In this document: positions 23,091 to 34,212 of the stretch, piece by piece
How the letters are laid out: each line of letters opens with the position of its first letter
Numbering within the stretch: position 1 is the first letter of the stretch
Assembly: GCA_022478985.1 (NCBI GenBank)
Contig: JAKSZP010009506.1
Location: 1-64,000, forward strand
Direction: 5' to 3'
Origin: Massospora cicadina
Lineage: Eukaryota > Entomophthoromycota > Entomophthoromycetes > Entomophthorales > Entomophthoraceae
DNA: 64,000 bases
The notes under the pieces: generated by a model
Told to the model about the DNA's origin: nothing
The model's input: the letters and a program-made list of their open reading frames with translations, nothing else
Database searches by the model: none
Translations under genes and position numbers: made by a program

Positions 23091-23935
23091 ATCTGGGCTT
23101 CATTTTTAAAGGCGGGGTTAAAAACATGGTTGGCGAAAAATGGGGAACAACTAATTGAATAATTCAAAGTGTTGTAGCTAAACTGGGACATAGGAAGGTG
23201 AGGAACCCAATCTGAATGATCCGCGGCAGTGTAACACCACAGAAACTGTTCTAAGCACTGGTTCACTCGTTCAGTCTGCCCATCTGATTGAGGGTGATAA
23301 GCAGTTGAATGGCAGGGGCGAATCTGAAGAGTCTTACACAACTCTTCCTAAAAGACTTAGGTAAACTTGGGTCCCCAATCACTAATAATTTCTTGGGGGA
23401 CCCCAAGAAGCGCAAACACTTGAGTGATGAAGAGCCTAGCCATCTCAGCTGCGGTTATTGTCATTCTGCAAGGAATAAAATGGGCGAACTTTGTAAACTG
23501 ATCCATCGCCACCATGATGGCATTGTAACCATCAGAAACAGGTAATTCCACAATGAAATCCACTGATAGGGAAGTCCAGGGCCCTTAAGCCTTCTAAACT
23601 GGTACAAAAACCCCATAAAGGTTATCAATTTGGCTTCATTTAATTAAAGATCATAAACTCTTTACAATACCGTCCCATCTGAGCAGGTAAGCCCTTCCAA
23701 TTGTAGGTGCGTCAAATTAACTCTAAAGTCTTTGCTTTCCCTGGATGACTAATGGTGATTCCGTCATGATGTTCCTGGATGAATTCCAGGCGAAGTGGTC
23801 CATCAGGAACCCATAGGCGCCCCTGAAACCACACCATCTCATCCTTTACATTATAACCCCTGGTTGGATCCTTCTAATTTAGCGCGCTTTTAGTAAGTAT
23901 CATAGTATATTTGGCCAATATCAGCTGAGAAAGGA
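23081..23935 (-). pseudogene. E3 integrase catalytic core and zinc region
   Basis: Two frames give MDFIVELPVSDGYNAIMVAM (first Asp), EIISDWGPKF (second Asp; the usual DRG is DWG) and STAYHPQSDGQTERVNQCLE (catalytic Glu). The D,D-35-E triad is therefore recognisable, but a stop splits it after GPKFT. The HHCC region to the right (about 23600-23900) is broken. The element resumes beyond E2 at 30619. Confidence 0.75.
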
Positions 23936-23940
23936 CTACC

Positions 23941-24826
23941 TGTCACAGCTAGTGACATATTTCCTGGAATTAACCTCCCTTCTAAAGCCAAGTCCAACAA
24001 GCCCTTGGGGCAGAGACCAGAACCCCTAAGGGTCACCAATAACCTTTCTAAGGTCATTGACAAAAAATGGGTTTTGGATTTCCAGACAGGGCTGAGGAAA
24101 ATGGCTTATGCGGGACCCAATTCTTCAAAGTTGAACCCCAAATCCACAAAATCAGATCAGCGCACTTTACTGAATCACAAAAGCCATGAGGCAAAAGCCC
24201 AGTCGGGAATTGAACTCAAGACCCAGAAAATCAAAAGATATGAGGTTATGAAATATGGCCAAATTCAAAAAATGTTAATTTTGTTGAAAAACGAAGAATT
24301 TGTAGCTCATATCAGATTCCAAACACCACTGGAATCTTCGCGAAGCAACCCCCTATAAAGTAAGTCCCAAGATGAGAAAGGCTTCGCTTTTCTCAGATAT
24401 TCTGATCACCTTAATAAAGTCTAGGAATTTTGGGCAAAATTCACTGCATATAATTTATTTCTTAGACAAAAAATATATACTTCTCTGACGATCTGTGATG
24501 GCTGGAGTTCATTTTCCACTCTGGTTTGCACCCCCTGCTGTACGTGAGCCCTTTACCCACTCCACCACCTTTTCGTCAGCTCCGCCTCCTCATATTTCTC
24601 TGTACTTAGCCTTGGAATTTACGCCACCCTTCCCAGCTCCCAGAGCCTCTTGTCCCTGATAGTTGTGGCCAGTTTGGTGTGCGTTTTGCTCCAAAAATTT
24701 ATATGGAAACACAACACTGACCGTTTAAGACGTCTCTTTGTTTTGTTGGTTCACTTAACCTTGTTGTATCACCTTTGTCCTGTGTCTTTCCCTCCAGCGA
24801 CCTCCTGTGATCCAGTTTCCCTGACA
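23941..24826 (+). repeat. E2 5' LTR
   Basis: Begins TGTCACAGC, ends CTGACA. TTTCTTAGACAA at 24458-24469 is nearly complementary to the sequence just inside the LTR. Confidence 0.92.
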
Positions 24827-24838
24827 TTATCTAAGAAA
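24827..24838 (+). promoter_or_regulatory. E2 putative self-priming primer-binding site
   Basis: TTATCTAAGAAA abuts the LTR and is complementary at 11 of 12 positions to TTTCTTAGACAA within the LTR. It has no TGG start as a tRNA-primed site would. The promoter spacing is less convincing than in E1, as the nearest TATA-like words lie 10 and 46 nt upstream. Confidence 0.45.
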
Positions 24839-24852
24839 ATCCTGGTTTTTTT

Positions 24853-25548
24853 GTGAGTTTCTTCCACTGTTGGGTGGTTAAAGTTAGCCCAATCTTCTCA
24901 GAGTTGTCATCCGTTGAAGCGGTCCATTGGGCTGGTACATTTGTATCCCTTCTGGCCTTGGTTGTTACCTTCCTCAAAGGGTGTGCTGAGGGAGTTGTGC
25001 GGCTCCCCTCACTCAAGACGCTCATAAAGTGTTCAGTACCTGCCACTACCAGTCTCACTCTCCACTTTTCACGTGATTCCAAATTTAAAAATGAAATCAA
25101 CACGTTGTCCAGCCTTAGGGCTCACCAGTTGTCTCAAGGCAAGGACTTAGTTGACGTCCTCCTCCTCCAGCTGCTTCTCTGTGAGATTTCAGAGGGAGCT
25201 TACCAATGGTTACTCTCCACGGGTGAGAATAATAGATCCCTACTGGAATCTCTCCCAGCGTTGGAAACCTTTGTCAAGCCCTGCGAGTATCCCCCTACTA
25301 CCTTTGAGGACTATAACTCCTTTGTACACATGTTCCAAGGAGGCCTCACTACAGCTCAATACTTGCGCCTATTTCAAGAGCGAGCATCAAGGTTGGAATC
25401 TCTTGAACAGGTGAAAATGGCCCTTCTCCGCAAGTCCCTAGATAAAACTGGTGCTTCCTTGGCACATGGGATAACCCCCCTCTCTATCTGGGACATGCTC
25501 TATCCTTGCATCCCTGTTGTCTATCAGCCCCTGTACCACCAAGCCTAA
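24853..25548 (+). CDS. E2 gag-like protein, 231 aa
   Basis: An uninterrupted frame at the gag position, from the first ATG after the LTR. The C-terminal half (LLLCEISEGAYQWLLSTGEN, LETFVKPCEYPPTTFEDYNS, AQYLRLFQERASRLESLEQV) has the helical pattern of a Ty3 capsid, including an FxDYNSFVHMF block comparable to the capsid core helix. No CCHC zinc knuckle is seen before the stop. It would build the particle shell. The next 360 bp up to the protease frame are not open, so gag and pol are separated by damage or lost sequence. Confidence 0.5.
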   Translation: MSFFHCWVVKVSPIFSELSSVEAVHWAGTFVSLLALVVTFLKGCAEGVVRLPSLKTLIKCSVPATTSLTLHFSRDSKFKNEINTLSSLRAHQLSQGKDLVDVLLLQLLLCEISEGAYQWLLSTGENNRSLLESLPALETFVKPCEYPPTTFEDYNSFVHMFQGGLTTAQYLRLFQERASRLESLEQVKMALLRKSLDKTGASLAHGITPLSIWDMLYPCIPVVYQPLYHQA

Positions 25549-25910
25549 TTGTACCTCTGAACTACAGATCCTAGAGCTTGATGACTCCATCACTGTGGGG
25601 AACCAACATGTTTCTGATCCTTAGTGACATATCCAGCTAAGACACTGGCCATTATGGACACTTCCAACCAGATTCTAGAATGCCCTACTTCTGTACTCTA
25701 CCAGTACCGCTTGGAACCAGCAGTGAGCTAGCTGGAAAGTGATACTGAAACCTTCGTCATAGATGGGGGTCCCCTCACTACTAGCTCTGCACCGCCGCGC
25801 TCCACGGAGTACCCCTCACTTTTGTCTCAAAAGTAGAGGGGGTTAGTAAGTCCAACCCACTTGATTCAGAGCATTCACTTCCTCCAGGGTATGGACCTGC
25901 CGTTGCCATT

Positions 25911-26933
25911 TTGGAACCTATGCCTTCTATCCAACCTGTCATCCCAGTTGGCCCAGTTGAACAACTCTTTCCTATCACTCCAGAGTCACCTCTTGTGGCG
26001 GACTCCATCCAGAAACGATTAGAGATTTATGAGAGGATGATTGAAGAAGAGATAGCCATGGCTGACCCCACCAAAAGCATGGCTGTCCTGACTGGTATAG
26101 TCTCATGTGATGAAGACCTTCCTCCTGCCAAACATAGAGCATTAAGCTACCCCACACCATTTAAGTCCCGTGGACAACTTTATGGCAATGTGAAGTCATA
26201 CAGAAAATTTTTAGGGGATACTTTAAAGCATACGCCGCCCTCTAGGCTTGGAGCCATCATGTCATCCCTTGGCTCTGAGGGAAATATATCCTCCTATGCT
26301 CACTTCTTGTTCATGGCTACTTTTTCTTCTGCAGGGAAGAGCTTTCAAGCACTCGCTTTGGTGGACACTGGTGCAACTGAAAACTTCATCCGCCAAGAGT
26401 TGGCAGAGGCACTGGAGCTACCCCTAGGAGTTGGTCAGTTTGTGAAGGGTGGTGGATCTGAAACCATTCCAAGTTACTATGTGTTAACACTTGTCCCTTT
26501 CATTACAGGTGATGGTTACTTTTTTGAGAGATTCTCCTCGATAAAGAACCTCTTATACCCTGTTATTTTAGGGGTTGGCTGGTGGCGCCAATTTGACATC
26601 GCCACAAACCTCCTAGACTCTACCATGAATGCACAATTTCCTGGTGGAGTAACGGTTACCATTCCTTGCTTAGATGAGAGCGCTACGGTGCTCCCCAGAA
26701 GGTGGGGCCCCTCTCCTAAGGTGGGCCTAGCCTCTATTCAACCTACTGACGCCCTGACCCCAACACTTACTCTTCCAGAATGCTTCCATGGCTATGCTGA
26801 TCTGTTTGATCCCATGAAGGCCCACCCACTCCCCAAGCACACCAAGTTGGACTTTGAGTTTAAGTTGACCGTGGATCTCATCAAGATATCTTCTCCAATT
26901 TACCCCTTGTCCCTGAGGGAGGAGGCTTCCTAG
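25911..26933 (+). pseudogene. E2 aspartic protease frame
   Basis: A frame of 340 codons. The retropepsin site LALVDTGATENFIRQELAEA is at about residues 148-167 with the canonical DTGA, and VILGVGWWRQF is at about 218-228. The end (HADLFDP-like text, then HPLPKHTKLDFEFKL) is the standard linker into RT, ending REEAS and a stop. The protease looks intact; the first about 140 residues are a gag-pol linker without recognised domain. Confidence 0.7.
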
Positions 26934-26992
26934 GACGCTTGGGTAGACTACATGCTTTCTAAGGGTCAAATCTTTAAGAAATCCTCACCTGT

Positions 26993-27871
26993 GTGCTCCC
27001 TCTCCTGTTTGTAGAGAAGTCTGATGGCTCACTTTGTCCCTGCGTTGAAAATGGCAATCTGAACAACGTGACAGTGTTTGAACCCCATCCGCTCCCTCTG
27101 GAGCAACAGATTGCCCTCTACGTGGAGAAGGCTAGGGTGTTCAGCAAGCTTGACTGCCTCAACGCTTTAAACCAGATCCGTATTAAAGAAGGCCAGGAGT
27201 GGTTGACCGCTTTTCGCACTCAGAAAGATATCTACCAGTTCAGGGTTATGCCGTTTGGTTTGAAGAACGCTCCCGCCTGCTTTCAGAGGCTTATTGATGC
27301 TGTCTTGGGAGACCTTATGGTTACATGCGCGATTGCATACATGGACGACATACTGGTCTTTTCCCCAGATGCAGAATCTCATGCCCACCACCTTGTGTCT
27401 GTCATGGAAAGACTTTCACAGGCAAACCTTACAATTAAGGCTAGTAAGTGTGAGTTCTTTCAACCTAAGGTCGAGTTCTTAGAAAACACTATATTCTCCC
27501 ATGGTCACATGATCGCCCCAGATAAGAAAGCAGCTATCCGTGATTGGGTTACCCCCTCATCTCTCACGCAGTTATGCAGCTTCCTTGGGACATTTATATT
27601 CCTCAAGAAGGTCACCCCCCAGCTCTCAGAAGTTGCCGCCCCTCTCTACAACGCTTCAGGGAAGAATTTTTTTAGTTGGACCAATGAATGCAACGCTGCA
27701 TTCCACGCCGTCAAGTCCATACTATTGTCTAGCCTGGTGTTGGTACATGAAGACCCCAGTCGCCCCTTTATTGTCGCCACTGATGCTTCCAACTTTGCGG
27801 TGGGAGCTGCTCTGCTACAAGAGGGGAGGATGGATTGGATCGGCCTGTTGCTTACTTTTCTAAGAAAATGA
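26993..27871 (+). pseudogene. E2 reverse transcriptase and start of RNase H
   Basis: RT is readable almost throughout: VFSKLDCLNALNQIRIKEGQ, FRVMPFGLKNAPACFQRLID and AYMDDILVFSPD with an intact YMDD box, then KCEFFQPKVEFL, then thumb residues. It passes into RNase [21 protein letters not shown], before a frameshift and stop. It copies element RNA into DNA in the cytoplasmic particle. An upstream stop separates it from protease. Confidence 0.8.
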
Positions 27872-28250
27872 CCCTGGCGCATCTCAACTATGCAATATAT
27901 GATAAGGAACTCCTTGCAGTTGTTGAGGCAGTACAACACTAGCGCCACCATTTGCATGGGTCTAAGTGGCCATTTACTGTCCATACTGACCACAAGGCCT
28001 TGATGTACTACCGCGCTCCCCAGGGCAGTCCCCACTCCTGTCCCGGTGGTTAGAAATCCTGTCATTGTTTGACTTCAAATATGACTTTATTAGGGGCACC
28101 CATAACATGTTACCTGATGCTCTATCCCGGAACCCTACCCTAGCACCTGACCCAGCACTAGTTGACGCCCACAATACCCAGATGTTGATTAAGCCGGAAC
28201 AGGTGAAGGAGAGCCCACTGTCCAACCCCCCCACTCTGCTTATGATGTAA
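27872..28250 (+). pseudogene. E2 RNase H end and connection
   Basis: After the shift the text runs through the expected [16 protein letters not shown] (catalytic Glu) and VHTDHKALMYY (Asp) words, but with an in-frame stop. It then continues as FDFKYDFIRGTHNMLPDALS, the family's closing box (GxxNxLPDALSR). Confidence 0.7.
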
Positions 28251-28253
28251 CCC

Positions 28254-29765
28254 TTGGAAGGTGACGCTGACACCCCTTCCCGTGTTATGTTGTCCCAACC
28301 TCTGTCAGCTGACTATGATAAGATTAAGCAGGACTGCCATAGAAATGGCGAATCCCTGGACAAAGGCTACCAGTTGATGGATGGTGTCATCCTTCATCAG
28401 GGCAAGTGGTGGGTACCTCCTGGACCCCTGCGTGAGGAAGTGATTCGTGAAGCTCATGACCCTCCAACTGCTGGCCACCCTGGCAAGGACAAGACGCTTG
28501 AGTTAGTCTGCCGCTCCTACAGTTGGAAAGGTATTGCCACTGATGTGGCACAAATTCACAAAGTCCTGCTTGACGTGCAACCGGTCAAAGCCAAGACGCC
28601 TGTGGAGTGCTGGATTGCTTGTTCCCCTCCAAGCTGCTGAGGGCTCTTGGACATCAGTGTCTGTCGATTTTATTGTAGAACTTCCCTTGTCCCAGGGTTA
28701 TGATGCAGTAATGTTTGTGGTGGACCGTTTCACAAAGATGGCCCACTTCATCCCCTGCAACACCACCATTACTTCGGTTGAGACAGCCCGCCTCTTTGAA
28801 GATCAAATCTTTTGCTTACATGGTCTCCCCAAGGAGATTATTAGTGATCGGGGCCCACAATTCACCGCTCAGCTCTGGGAAGCCCTGCTTTCCATCCTCA
28901 GCATCCGCATCTGCCGCTCCACAGCCTTCCACCCCCAGTCAGATGGACAGACGGAGAGGGTGAACTAATGTTTGGAGCAATTCTTGCGTATTTATTCCAA
29001 TTCTAAGCTCAACAATCGGTCCTCTCACCTCCCACTGGCGTAAATCGCTTATAATAACCTTACCCATGCCTCTACAGGCACTTCCCCTTTCTTTGCAAAT
29101 CATGGTACAACCTGGTTTCAACCAAGTCCGCGGATTGAGTCCAACGTCGTCACTGCCAATGAGCGCGCTAAAGAGCTCAGGGACATACATCAGGCGGTGA
29201 AGGACCATCTCGTTGATGCTGTGAGGATCTACAAAGCATATGCTGACCAAAAGCGCCGTGAAGGACCTGAGTATAATCCTGGTGACTTGGTCATGGTCAA
29301 CGCCAAGAATCTCCACCTGAAGCAACCCTGCCGCAAGTTAGGTCCCAAGCGTGTTGGACCCTTCAAGATCCTTAAGAAAGTTGGCCCATCAGCTTACCAG
29401 GTTGATTTACCCCCTCAATCAAAGTGTTCAGCACTTTACATGAATGCCTTCTGACCCCCTTCAATGGTCCCATGCCACCTCACCCAGATCCCATGATAGT
29501 GGATGGTGAACCTCAATATGAGACTGATTCCATTCTTGCTTCAAGCCTATCCCAGCGCCGCCTGCAATACTTGGTGTCCTGGAAAGGATATGATGAGACA
29601 GAGAACAGCTGGGTATCTTATTGGGACATGACCAATGCTCAGGACCTAATTCATGACTTCCACTCTAGATTCCCAAATGCTGCAGGACCTGCCACCCAAG
29701 CCTCTTTAGCTACCATGAAGTTACCCACTCCCCACAAGAACTTTGCCTTGGCCAATGTCCCCTAA
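28254..29765 (+). pseudogene. E2 integrase and chromodomain
   Basis: The zinc region HDPPTAGHPGKDKTLELV, with CLTC in the adjacent frame, is followed by the core: SVSVDFIVELPLSQGYDAVM (Asp 1), EIISDRGPQFTAQLWEAL (Asp 2), STAFHPQSDGQTERVN (Glu), then a stop at 28966. A later frame holds the GPY/F module KLGPKRVGPFKILKKVGPSA and, after a shift, the chromodomain RRLQYLVSWKGYDETENSWV followed by a short helix. All catalytic residues are present, but at least two stops or shifts break the chain. Confidence 0.8.
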
Positions 29766-29800
29766 GGTGGTGTAGAACCCCGTCCAAGAGCGGAGGATGA

Positions 29801-30613
29801 TGTCACAGCTAGTGACATATTTCCTGGAATTAACCGCCCTTCTAAAGCCAAGTCCAACAAGCCCTTGGGGCAGAGACCAGAACCCCTAAGGGTCATTAAT
29901 GACCTATCTAAGGTCATTGACAAAAAATGGGTTTTGGCTTTGCCAGCCAGGGCTGAGTAAAACGGCTTATGTGAGGCAAAAGCCCAGTTGGTAATTGAAC
30001 TCAAGACCCAGAAAATCACAAGATATGAGGTTATGAAATATGGCCAAATTTAAAAAATGTTAATTTTGTTGAAAAACGACTAATTTGTAGCTCATATCAT
30101 ATTCCAATAAGCACTGGAATCTTTGTGAAGCAACCCCCTATAAATTAAGTCCCAAGATGATAAAGTCTTTGCTTTTCTCAAATACTCTTATCACCCTAAT
30201 AAAAATCTAGGATATCTGGGCAAAATTTACTGTATATGATTTGTTTCTTAAACAAAAAAATATAAACTTCTCCGACGATCTGTGATGGCTGGAGTTTCTT
30301 TTTCCACTCTGGTTTACACCCCTGCTGTACGTGAGCTCTCCACCCACTCCGCCACCTATTCCGCCAGCTTTGCTTCCTCATATTTCTCTGGACTTAGCCT
30401 TGGATTTTACGCCACCCTTCCCAGCTCCCAGGGCCTCTTGTCCCTGATAGTTGTGGCCAGTTTGGTGTGCGTTTTGCTCTAAAAATTTATATGGAAGCAC
30501 AATGCTGACCGTTTAGGACGTCTCTTCGTTTTGTTGGGTCACTTGGCCTTGTTGTATCACCTTTGGCCTGTGACTTTCCCTCCAGCGACCTTCTGCGCTT
30601 CAGTTTCCTAACA
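29801..30613 (+). repeat. E2 3' LTR
   Basis: Starts TGTCACAGC after the purine-rich AAGAGCGGAGGATGA, ends CTAACA, then CTACC. It is shorter than the 5' LTR because of one internal deletion of about 76 bp next to GAGGCAAAAGCC. Confidence 0.9.
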
Positions 30614-30618
30614 CTACC

Positions 30619-31401
30619 TTACTGAACATACTGTATTCCTCTGCATTTTCCAAAGGAATGAGTGCTGGCCTGTTGGCTGGGGGAGAGGGAAGTTGAGACA
30701 CAATATTACCTGATGGAATCATCAACTATGTGTTATGAACATCTACCTCTAATAGATCAGTAGTTAATGCAGCATTGTAGCTCAAAGCATCCGCCAACCC
30801 ATCATCCTTGCCCTTGGTGAACTCATAAGAAAATGCAAATTGGGAAAGGGTCTCATGCCAGCTGGTTTGCCGTGGGGTTAAGACATGAGTAGTGCTATAG
30901 TAAAGTAAGGCACAGTGATCTGTACGTACATGGAAAGGTTGGGAAGAGCCATGCAAGTGATGACGCCAATATGTCAGCGCCTCCACTACTGCTAATAACT
31001 CTTTGTCATAAACAGTGTAGTTTAACTCAGGCAAAGACATTTTCCTAGTAAAATATCCCACTGGATGCTCTATACCATCTTCGCTTACATGTAACAAGGC
31101 AGACGCTATGGCAAAGTTGAGGGTATCAGTAGACACAATGAACTCTTTTGAATGATCTACGTGGCGAAGGATGGACGTTGACAACAGGGTGCACTTTACC
31201 GCTTGGAAAGCATCCTCCAAAACGGGGGACCAATGGAGCATCTTTTGTATCACTGGACTTATGCAAGGGAGCTGCCACCTCAGAAAGATTGGGCGTTAAC
31301 TTCTTGAGGAACGTACACGTCCCCAAAAAACTCCTCAATTCCTTGACTGAAGTGGGGGTGGGCCACTCACGAATTGCCTTCTCCTTATCAGGATTTATCA
31401 T
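30619..31401 (-). pseudogene. E3 RNase H and RT thumb
   Basis: The minus-strand frame 30726-31253 is 175 codons. It holds LHWSPVLEDAFQAVKCTLLS, FIVSTDTLNFAIASALL (first Asp), [16 protein letters not shown] (Glu), VRTDHCALLYY (Asp) and a tail KGKDDGLADALSYN. The latter replaces the usual GxxNxxADALSRN, and an S-to-R change is visible. The overlapping frame to 31401 carries the RT thumb IREWPTPTSVKELRSFLGTC. Confidence 0.8.
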
Positions 31402-31990
31402 ATGTCCTTAGTCAAACATGACGTTTCCCAGAAAAGTGACCTGGGAATTTAAAAAACTACACTTGCTAATCTTAAGTGTAAGGCGGGCTGCCTTTAACCT
31501 CTCCACCACTTGCCAAAGGTTTACTGCATGTGACTCATGATCAGGGGAAGCACCAGAATATCATCCATGTAGGAAACCGCACATACCCCCAGCAGGTCCC
31601 CCAAGGCTGCATCAATACGGCGTTGAAAGATAGCAGGGGCATTCTTAAACCCTAAAGGCATCACCTGAAACTGTATAATCCCTTTTCTGGTACAGAATGC
31701 AGTTAAACACTCCTGTACCTTCTTAATCAGGATCTGATTGAACGTATTTAGGCCTTCCAGTTTGTAAAATACTTTAGCCTTCTCCACATAGCGTGCAAGC
31801 TGTCAATACAAAGGGATGGGGTGGAGATCTGGTACAATAATAATGTTTAGGTTCCCATAATCTATGAAAGGGAGTAAGGTACCATCAGCCTTCTCAAAAA
31901 AGAGAAGTGGGTAACAAACAGGGGAGGTTTTCTGAAAAATGGCACCTTTAGCTAACTGCTCCTTAACCTACACATCTAAGGCCGCTTCCT
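31402..31990 (-). pseudogene. E3 reverse transcriptase palm, YMDD kept
   Basis: The frame 31521-31787 reads FQVMPLGFKNAPAIFQRRID and VSYMDDILVLP, so the catalytic YMDD is intact. Upstream, VFYKLEGLNTFNQILIKKVQ corresponds to the fingers/palm motif, with E in place of the first catalytic D of KLDxxNAxN. A stop precedes this frame on the N-terminal side. Probably inactive. Confidence 0.75.
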
Positions 31991-33353
31991 CCCATACCAT
32001 CTTGGATAAATTGGGGAATATATATGCATCAAATCAACAGTGAGCTAAAACTCACAATCAAGCTCTGAATGATCAGGTAGAATATTAGCTAAAGACGCAT
32101 CAAACGAAGATTGCAACCCCTCCAGACAGGAAGGTATTGGAATCTCCACAGAGGGCTTCAGAAACGGGGAAAAACTGAGTGCGTGAATATTTGGATAGTG
32201 GGGAAAATTGCCCTGAAAGTTAGCTTCAGCCAAAGGAACCACCACCTGTGACCATTCTTCAAAGATAAGGATAAGGTATTTTATTTCAAGTTAGTTCTGA
32301 CGTTAAACTTTTGTCACCACTCTACACCCAAAAAAATGGGGTACAAGAGATTTTTGATATCTTGGAAGTGATAGGAAAAATGAAATTTTTTATGTTGATA
32401 ATCCACTAAACCTAGTACCTTCAGGGTGGGAATACCTTGTGAAGCCTCTCCCTAACCATACCACCTGGCAAGTAACTGAGCTCAATGTAATCGCTAGGTC
32501 TTAGTCAATAAAATTCTTAGAGGCTCCAGTATTTACCAAGCTAGTAGTGCTAATTTTACCTTTGGGGATGAAAGGGTAGCATTCAGCAAGAAATATCCCG
32601 AATGATCATTATTTATAGCAGAGAGCGCCAACACTTGATCACCAAACTCTGCTTCATGGTTGTATATGCCCCCAGGGTACGTTTTTGCATCAAAAAATGC
32701 AGAGGGATAGTTGGCCACTCTTACTGCTGAGGCCACATACCCCACCATATCTTCTGCAGTTGCATAAACATTCTGATATCTTAGAAGTAGTTTTTTTCCA
32801 CCTCCTGAGTTCTGCAGATCATTTGAGGGGACAAACGGGGTCCTCGGGTTTAATTTGAAACACTGGAATGGTGTCCACTTCTGAGCCATATGGGAAGAGA
32901 CACGGCTTAGTAGTATATGTGGAAACGTCATCATAAAACGCGTTTTGGGCCACAAATGACCCTATGCCCTTTTCTGCAACGGGTTTCACACCATTATTCA
33001 AAGCCAACACCACCAGGCCCTTTGTTAGTAATCCCACCTGCACAATTAAATGTGGTGCCAAGAAAAAATCGATTTTTCAGTGTCAATTTTATTAAATTTG
33101 ATGGAAAGTTGGGGAGTCACGACTCCCAGATCACAAAGCGTCTGTATCCACCAGGTACAGGCAAGAAGGGTGAGTATTTTTCAGTTGAAGATATTAAGAA
33201 TAACGCCAGGATGCTCCAACCTTTGTGAAAATGCAAAGACAGGAGTGAGCCCCAACTCGCCGTTGCCACCTGCTGGCACACACTGTGTGCACTTTGCAAA
33301 AGTCCCACACGGAAAAAGTTCATGCACATAGAGTTAAGTGGTTGGGTGACTAA
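31991..33353 (-). pseudogene. E3 protease region and short gag-side remnant
   Basis: Near 32540 one minus frame reads SLVNTGASKNF, the retropepsin site with Asp changed to Asn (NTGA), a loss of activity by a single G-to-A change. The text before it (GYFLLNATLSSP) matches the same position of E2. The ILGVGWW-like box is degraded. Upstream frames 32533-32955 and 32819-33061 resemble the gag-pol linker. Only about 0.8 kb separates the LTR from the protease, against 1.5 kb in E2. Confidence 0.65.
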
Positions 33354-34212
33354 TGTAAGGATAATGTCTATAACACTCCTGTTTCCAGCGTGGTGGTGCA
33401 TGGAGCACAGGTCCAACTCCAGGAAACTATTCCTTAGTAGTAAAGTTCTTAAAGCCCAGAAGAGAGTGCTTAATGATAATAACTTAAGTCAAGGATTGTT
33501 ATTATTAAAGGGAAACTTCAAACTGGAACAATGCGGTGTTTAGAGGGGGAGTGTATAAGCGACACATGTTAGAGGGAACCTGGGCGGCTCAATAGTTCAT
33601 GGGCGGAGAGCCTTACAGTTATCAAAATTAAATGGTTAATGTTGCATGAGGCCTCCTCAAAGAGGTCCATGCAAGGGTTTGTCCACTATAACATATATAA
33701 AAAAGGTGTACTAAATGAGGGGTTTTATTGTAAGGGAAGTCGACCAATGGGAGAGATTGGTCTCAGCATGAGAAATTTAAGGGATTTCAGGAAAACAATC
33801 AATTGAAGGAAGTGGGTCTAAGCTGAGGTGCACCAATAGGTGCACGCTTCCATTGGGTAATACACTATACTTGGTAATTGACTGAACTTGGGGAATTGAT
33901 TGTAGGAGCAGCTGGCCTGAACTGGAAATTTTGAAAACTGAATAGGTTTCAAGACCCCGTTTACCTATAAATGAAGCAAACTGTTTTTATTTACCACAAA
34001 ACTAGTTTATTTTAATGCACCTGCTGTTATACAGGGTCAAAATTCTCTTGCATCCTTAGGACCAATCTGGGCATAAATCGCCTTAATCCAGCGTTGATCT
34101 ATGGTATGCTTGAGGTCAGGGAGGCCTACCAACTTCACCTTCTTGGCCTCCTGACATGCTGCTTTATCTTTAACGTTGGTCCCAATTATGATATCATTTC
34201 CCAACCATGACA
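33354..34212 (-). repeat. E3 5' LTR
   Basis: On the minus strand it starts TGTCATGG and ends CCTTACA. It contains TTAAATTT (plus 33773-33780) placed 32 nt before ATTGGTCGACTT (plus 33737-33748). This is the same promoter and start arrangement as in E1, whose start word is GTTGGTCGATT. Confidence 0.9.

Larger units (their letters stand above)
23941..30613 (+). mobile_element. E2: innermost Ty3/Gypsy element, most complete of the nest
   Basis: LTRs of 886 and 813 bp (TGTCACAGC...CTGACA or CTAACA) enclose about 5.0 kb. The duplication CTACC is perfect (23936-23940 and 30614-30618). Plus-strand order is gag-like frame, protease, RT with intact YMDD, RNase H, integrase with D,D,E, and chromodomain. 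Several single stops or shifts break the frames. The 3' LTR lacks about 76 bp present in the 5' LTR. It is the youngest insertion topologically, as it sits in E3, which sits in E4. Confidence 0.92.
21570..34212 (-). mobile_element. E3: chromodomain Ty3/Gypsy element inside E4, hosting E2
   Basis: LTRs at 33354-34212 (5') and 21570-22428 (3') are both 859 bp and nearly identical. The duplication GGATG is perfect (21565-21569 and 34213-34217). Minus-strand order is LTR, short region, protease, RT, RNase H, integrase, chromodomain, polypurine tract, LTR. E2 (plus strand) interrupts between RNase H and integrase. Own length without E2 is about 5.97 kb. The protease active site reads NTGA, and stops occur throughout. 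Only about 0.8 kb precedes the protease, so gag is reduced or lost. Confidence 0.9.
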
